Source: Verrucomicrobiota bacterium | Lineage (GTDB): Bacteria; Verrucomicrobiota; Verrucomicrobiia; Limisphaerales; JACPZS01 | Direction: 5' to 3' | Assembly (NCBI GenBank): GCA_016195385.1 | Contig: JACPZS010000001.1 | Span: forward strand, 1 to 45,249 | Length of the DNA: 45,249 nucleotides | Part shown: positions 43,101 to 45,249 of the stretch, in pieces | Position numbering within the stretch: the stretch's first letter is position 1 | How the letters are laid out: each line of letters opens with the position of its first letter | Notes under the pieces: model-generated | Told to the model about the DNA's origin: nothing | Databases searched by the model: none | What the model saw: only the letters and a program-made list of their open reading frames with translations | Position numbers and translations under genes: made by a program

Positions 43101-44124
43101 CCCGCTTGAAAAGCTTTGCGAGTTTTGCCTCGGACTGACGCCTTACGACAAGTATGCCGGGCACACCGAAGCGCAAATCACAGGTCGGGTTTTTCACGCA
43201 AAGTCCAAAATCGATGCGACCTGCCGTAGGCTGCTCGTCAGTGGAGACGTCAAGAGGTATGAAGTCGAATGGAACGGAGAGGAATGGATTAGGTACGGGG
43301 ATTGGCTGGCAGCACCGCGAAAGCGGCGGTTTTTCACTGAGGAGAGGGTTCTGGTGCAGCAAATCATTGATTGGAGTTCGCTGAGAATACTATGTGGGTG
43401 GACAGATGAGGAGCTGTACAACACGCAGAACCAGTTCAATCTGCTTGCCAGAGAAGGAACGAATTTGAAGTTCATCGTAGCCGTCCTGAGTTCCAAGCTG
43501 ATCAGCTTTTACCATCGACAAGTTTTTCTGGACGTAGCGTTGCAGAGGTTTCAGAAGGTGCTCATCAAGGATGCAAAGACGTTTCCCATTCGCCGTATTG
43601 AATTCACGACACCAGAGAAGTCGCGAGCATCGCTCGTCGCCAAATCCAAGCAACTTCACCAACGCAGCGCGTCGGATGGAAACCCGGACGGTGTGCTGGC
43701 CTTCGTGACGGAGCAGCTTGCCGCCAAACCCGAACGCGCGGATATCGTCCACGACCTGCTCGCCTTCCTGGCAGAACAGATGACGACCCTGAACCGGGAC
43801 AAACGCGCCGCCGCCAAACAATTCCTGACCGACCTCAAAGATTTTCACGGCGTTGACGCTCACGCCTTGAAGCCCAAAACCAAGCTCGACAAGTTTTGGA
43901 AGCTTGAAGCCGCCGAAGCCTTCGCCCATTTCCGCGCCAACAAACTCCGCCTCAAAGAGTCCGACGAGGAAAAGATCCGCGCCCGTTTCCAGACCGCCAA
44001 AGACAAACTCGTGCCGCTGGAATCTGCCCTCACCTTCACCGACGATTTGATAGACGAAATCGTTTATCGTCTCTACGCCCTCACGCCGGAGGAAATCAAA
44101 CTCGTGGAGGGCGCGACCAAATGA
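40195..44124 (+). CDS. Type IIG (Eco57I-like) restriction-modification enzyme
   Basis: 1309 aa, starting at a GTG. The N-terminal part carries a probable PD-(D/E)xK nuclease site: Asp109 in LEPDYILY and Glu139-x-Lys141 in GILEAKKF. The adenine methyltransferase core follows: TGTYYTP (455-461, motif X), DPAMGSGHF (510-518, motif I, SAM binding), GVDLNPLAVELAKLSLW, and NPPY (799-802, motif IV). The C-terminal ~500 residues hold a target-recognition region and a helical tail. All core motifs are present, so methylation is likely active. Upstream only a fragment of the companion helicase remains; if cleavage depended on it, this would be an orphan methyltransferase. The recognition site is unknown. 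Confidence 0.87.
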   Translation: MPKQKKFHDHPELLGMPEVRKLWQTEGLFSDHYLKARLKNNDWWPTDAEAHGAFQFCKELYEKRAFSLRRYDNEMGVRQEFIDKILERLGFAWSDNLRLPETKQDLEPDYILYPDNETKEGVLNKSVAERYRAGVGILEAKKFGHPLSQISKHQQRYPHQQIRDYLQESDFIVWGVLTNGDVWRLYCRDSKASHYFALNFEIALKSLENFKIFLALFSSAAFTRDAQGKCRLDQVRESALATQAELEADLRERIFTIVEILANGFAERPENKITDADLPRLYENCLIFLYRLLFILYAEGRLLLPVEPKSRKYYKQLSLARLLVPLKSFTEYDSQTQTRFYRDIHALCLVINGTDKKANDEFGVPRYNGGLFDPDHYPLLKEWAVADAVLADVLRQLMFTPEKRGQKFVPFESVDYADLSVQQLGSIYEGLLEHHFVRECDKLVLKTDKAERKATGTYYTPDYVVKYIVEQTVAPLLREIEQRDAVKAARAAGKQDNSFADGVLKLNICDPAMGSGHFLVEATTFLADQIVYHPTTKFQAAFVKGESQEETEIAYWRRRVVEACIYGVDLNPLAVELAKLSLWLTTISSDQPLNFLDHHLCRGNSLIGARLEDLSHVPDKKRKTADGLKLSWKSTENLRASLTKAVQMVHNIEGAASANVSDVKNKEKLWLESVRPALLPFRTVANLWAACFFGNELPQKDYEALIELLDIHPDKIRPWQNAAEFQAIVMEAVKKGALKLAGREFDTNQLKNLCAFLFRSERSADQRRFFHWELEFPEVFFNEDGTPRERPGFDAIIGNPPYIDIKGLESEMADYIFLAYATARLRINIFAAFLEHELGMLRSSGNVGAIIPTAFLTQVSYAGLRQQLLQHDWLRDVVRLPNELFGAAAGEVKVDTCIVVIRKSRETSEPNTECLIYEGFQRIPKISPDTASTAFVTPQAKWLARQNAEITLATGGGESVSTRIESKSVPLEKLCEFCLGLTPYDKYAGHTEAQITGRVFHAKSKIDATCRRLLVSGDVKRYEVEWNGEEWIRYGDWLAAPRKRRFFTEERVLVQQIIDWSSLRILCGWTDEELYNTQNQFNLLAREGTNLKFIVAVLSSKLISFYHRQVFLDVALQRFQKVLIKDAKTFPIRRIEFTTPEKSRASLVAKSKQLHQRSASDGNPDGVLAFVTEQLAAKPERADIVHDLLAFLAEQMTTLNRDKRAAAKQFLTDLKDFHGVDAHALKPKTKLDKFWKLEAAEAFAHFRANKLRLKESDEEKIRARFQTAKDKLVPLESALTFTDDLIDEIVYRLYALTPEEIKLVEGATK

Positions 44125-44432
44125 AAACTCTGCAAGATTGTTTCGGCCAGCAAGTCCGGCTCACGGATGAGCGACTGGCGCACATTCTTGGGCATCCCGA
44201 AATGAAGAGCATGGGCGCGGAGATCGAGCGGGTGTTGCGCCAACCTCAGTTGGTGCGGCGTTCGCGTTCTGATGAAGCGGTGCGGTTGTTTTACGAGTTT
44301 TACGCGCAAACAATCGTAGGTGGCAAATGGCTGTGCGTTGTGGTTAAATATGCGGAGAACGATGCGTTTGTGGTCACGGCCTACCTGACCGACAAACCGA
44401 AAGCCGGAGAAGATTTATGGCCGATAAAATAA
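44121..44432 (+). CDS. Small RelE-like/PBECR-like putative toxin
   Basis: 103 aa. The protein runs LTDERLAHILGHPEM, IERVLRQPQLVRRSRSD, then LFYEFY, WLCVVVKY and FVVTAYLTDKPKAGEDLW. This layout (helix, helix, then beta strands ending in TAYLTDK) is shared by small nuclease-like toxins that are encoded in front of DUF2283 genes. Its ATG overlaps the stop of the restriction enzyme gene (ATGA) and its end overlaps the DUF2283 gene by 16 bases. Family name uncertain; toxin function is inferred from partner and size. Confidence 0.6.
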   Translation: MKTLQDCFGQQVRLTDERLAHILGHPEMKSMGAEIERVLRQPQLVRRSRSDEAVRLFYEFYAQTIVGGKWLCVVVKYAENDAFVVTAYLTDKPKAGEDLWPIK

Positions 44433-44626
44433 AAGTCTGGTTTGACGCGGAAGCCGATTATCTCGAAGTGAGATTTTCGGACGCTGCCGGTTACGAAAAG
44501 GAAACCAAGCACGACGCCGTCATGGAGCGGGTGGATGCCAAAGGCCACGTCATCGGCTTCAGCGTCATGGGCGTGAGCAAGTTCAAAAAGGACAAGCCGT
44601 TGGAGGCAGACTTAGCTCCCGCCTGA
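44417..44626 (+). CDS. DUF2283 family protein, probable antitoxin
   Basis: 69 aa. KIKVWFDAEADYLEVRFSDA, then VMERVDAKGHVIGFSVMGVS, is the DUF2283 pattern (compact beta protein with an acidic patch). DUF2283 genes are typically second in small two-gene units whose first gene looks like a toxin, as here. Overlap with the preceding gene supports coupled translation. A second DUF2283 gene follows at 44740 but is clearly divergent from this one. Confidence 0.75.
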   Translation: MADKIKVWFDAEADYLEVRFSDAAGYEKETKHDAVMERVDAKGHVIGFSVMGVSKFKKDKPLEADLAPA

Positions 44627-44656
44627 GCGCATCCGCAGCAAAGCAACAGGACGCCG

Positions 44657-44743
44657 GTGCGGAACGAGACGGCAACACCGCCGAAAGTGGTGACGGTTTA
44701 TCGCACGAGCAAGATCAACAAATACTGGAAGGCAACGACATGA
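44657..44743 (+). pseudogene. C-terminal remnant of a DUF4258-like toxin
   Basis: A 28-codon open frame ends VVTVYRTSKINKYWKATT. The VxTVYRTSKIxKYW ending is typical of the C-terminus of DUF4258 proteins, which are normally about 90-100 aa and precede DUF2283. The TGA overlaps the start codon of the next DUF2283 gene (ATGA), preserving the junction of the old operon although the toxin body is lost. In the frame, a stop occurs just upstream at 44624-44626. Confidence 0.5.
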
Positions 44744-44937
44744 AAGTGACCTACGATCCCGAAGTGGACGTGCTGCGGATTCTATTCCGCGACGTTCCGG
44801 TTGAAGAGAGCGACGAGGACAAACCCGGCGTGATTCTTGATTACGACAAAGACGGCAACGTGGTGGGGATGGAAGTGCTCAACGCCTCGCAGCGCGTCGA
44901 AAACCCGCGTGGCGTGGATTACGCCGTCACCGCCTGA
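44740..44937 (+). CDS. DUF2283 family protein
   Basis: 65 aa. KVTYDPEVDVLRILFRDVPV, then GVILDYDKDGNVVGMEVLNASQRV, is a textbook DUF2283 sequence. It would be the antitoxin partner of the truncated DUF4258-like toxin directly upstream. With the toxin lost, it stands alone and may persist by chance or act as an anti-toxin against others. Confidence 0.8.
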   Translation: MKVTYDPEVDVLRILFRDVPVEESDEDKPGVILDYDKDGNVVGMEVLNASQRVENPRGVDYAVTA

Positions 44938-44955
44938 CGCGCGGTTGGAGCGGGA

Positions 44956-45024
44956 ATGGAGAGTTTCGGAATCGAACCGATCACTCCGGCGCAAATGCTG
45001 TTGAAATTACGAGCGACAAAATGA
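44956..45024 (+). pseudogene. Possible C-terminal remnant of a toxin gene
   Basis: A 22-codon frame, MESFGIEPITPAQMLLKL and four more residues, ends in a TGA that overlaps the next ATG (45021). The G-I-x-P-I-T-P-A-Q-M-L ending is like the last strand and helix of PIN-domain toxins. No body remains upstream, where the frame meets the stop of the DUF2283 gene. Weakly supported. Confidence 0.3.
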
Positions 45025-45249
45025 AAACCATTGAAGCCCAAATTCCCGAACCGGTGCTCAAACAGGCGCAAGAACTGGCGGCGCGCGAGAATGTTCCTCT
45101 GGCGCAGATCATCAGTCTGGCAGTCGCCCAAGCCGTCGGCGTGTGGAGCAACGAGAGCTACATGGCCGTGCGGGCCAAGCGCGCCAGCCGGGAAAAGTTT
45201 CTCGACGCCTTGCAGGAAGTCCCGGACGTTGAGCCGCCGGACTACGACC
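45021..45249 (+). CDS. Antitoxin-like protein (ribbon-helix-helix type), cut by the window edge
   Basis: The first 76 residues are visible and the frame is open at the right edge. KTIEAQIPEPVLKQAQELAARENVPLAQIISLAVAQAVGVW is the strand-helix-helix pattern of RHH antitoxins that precede PIN or RelE-type toxins. A toxin gene would be expected just outside the window. The acidic tail (DALQEVPDVEPPDYD) would be the toxin-binding part. Confidence 0.6.
   Translation, partial: MKTIEAQIPEPVLKQAQELAARENVPLAQIISLAVAQAVGVWSNESYMAVRAKRASREKFLDALQEVPDVEPPDYD

Noticed and set aside
1..45249. CRISPR arrays, tRNA and rRNA genes
   Set aside because: No regularly spaced direct repeats and no cloverleaf or rRNA sequence were seen; the repeats present are inverted hairpins.

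Overview
The window looks like chromosomal DNA from a Gram-negative, soil- or freshwater-type bacterium, most likely Verrucomicrobiota (Pedosphaera/Limisphaerales-like). The reasons are a '[17 protein letters not shown]' type prepilin-like protein with a long DUF1559-style tail, an EF-P with an HRTPGN loop, many lipoprotein sulfatase-like proteins, beta-propeller proteins, and long palindromic intergenic repeats. This placement is inference; no rRNA or other phylogenetic marker beyond EF-P is present.

Left edge (1-3.9 kb): a secreted propeller protein, efp, and a small block of minus-strand genes (CHC2 zinc-finger primase fragment, VapBC-type toxin-antitoxin pair, replication-relaxation protein) that reads as the remains of an integrated plasmid-like element, truncated on both sides.

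Region 4.0-22.4 kb is the most distinctive part. It holds two arms and an outlier, all concerned with sulfo- or phosphoester chemistry. The minus-strand arm has a metallophosphoesterase, cysQ (PAP phosphatase), cysC (APS kinase) and a lipoprotein sulfatase-like hydrolase. The plus-strand arm has a paralogous lipoprotein sulfatase-like hydrolase, a PAPS-type sulfotransferase, two AlkP-superfamily phosphodiesterase-like proteins, a 63-aa ribbon-helix-helix-like protein and a multi-pass membrane protein. Beyond them lies a large lipoprotein that fuses an FG-GAP propeller to an arylsulfotransferase-like domain. Together they could make PAPS, transfer sulfate, clear PAP, and remodel sulfate or phosphate esters outside the cytoplasm. 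Two small genes, an Imm70 immunity protein and a zinc-ribbon membrane protein, interrupt this locus. Each is bracketed by GTTAGGCC-type inverted sequences sitting close behind a neighbour's stop codon, like single gene cassettes. Four proteins of different architecture in this locus carry an 'L(K/R)xLGY' motif, at or near the C-terminus in three of them.

Region 22.4-30.8 kb: the prepilin-like protein, an SDR, SMP-30 and NHL propeller proteins, a zinc-type dehydrogenase, an aldehyde dehydrogenase and a hypothetical membrane-anchored protein.

Region 30.9-39.8 kb: a probable operon with HpcH/HpaI aldolase, 2-hydroxyacid dehydrogenase, SDR, a Tat-exported propeller, L-rhamnose mutarotase, a second SDR and a complete sugar ABC importer (permease, lipoprotein binding protein, double ATPase). 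With the lactonase-like and dehydrogenase genes just upstream it resembles non-phosphorylative deoxysugar (rhamnose/fucose) catabolism, although no sugar-acid dehydratase is in the window. Two hairpin-type repeats lie either side of the binding-protein gene.

Right edge (39.8-45.2 kb): a defence and toxin-antitoxin patch. It has a truncated PLD-helicase start, an intact type IIG (Eco57I-like) restriction-methylase, and a chain of tiny TA-type genes (DUF2283 twice, remnants of toxins, and an antitoxin running off the end). No rRNA, tRNA or CRISPR array was seen.
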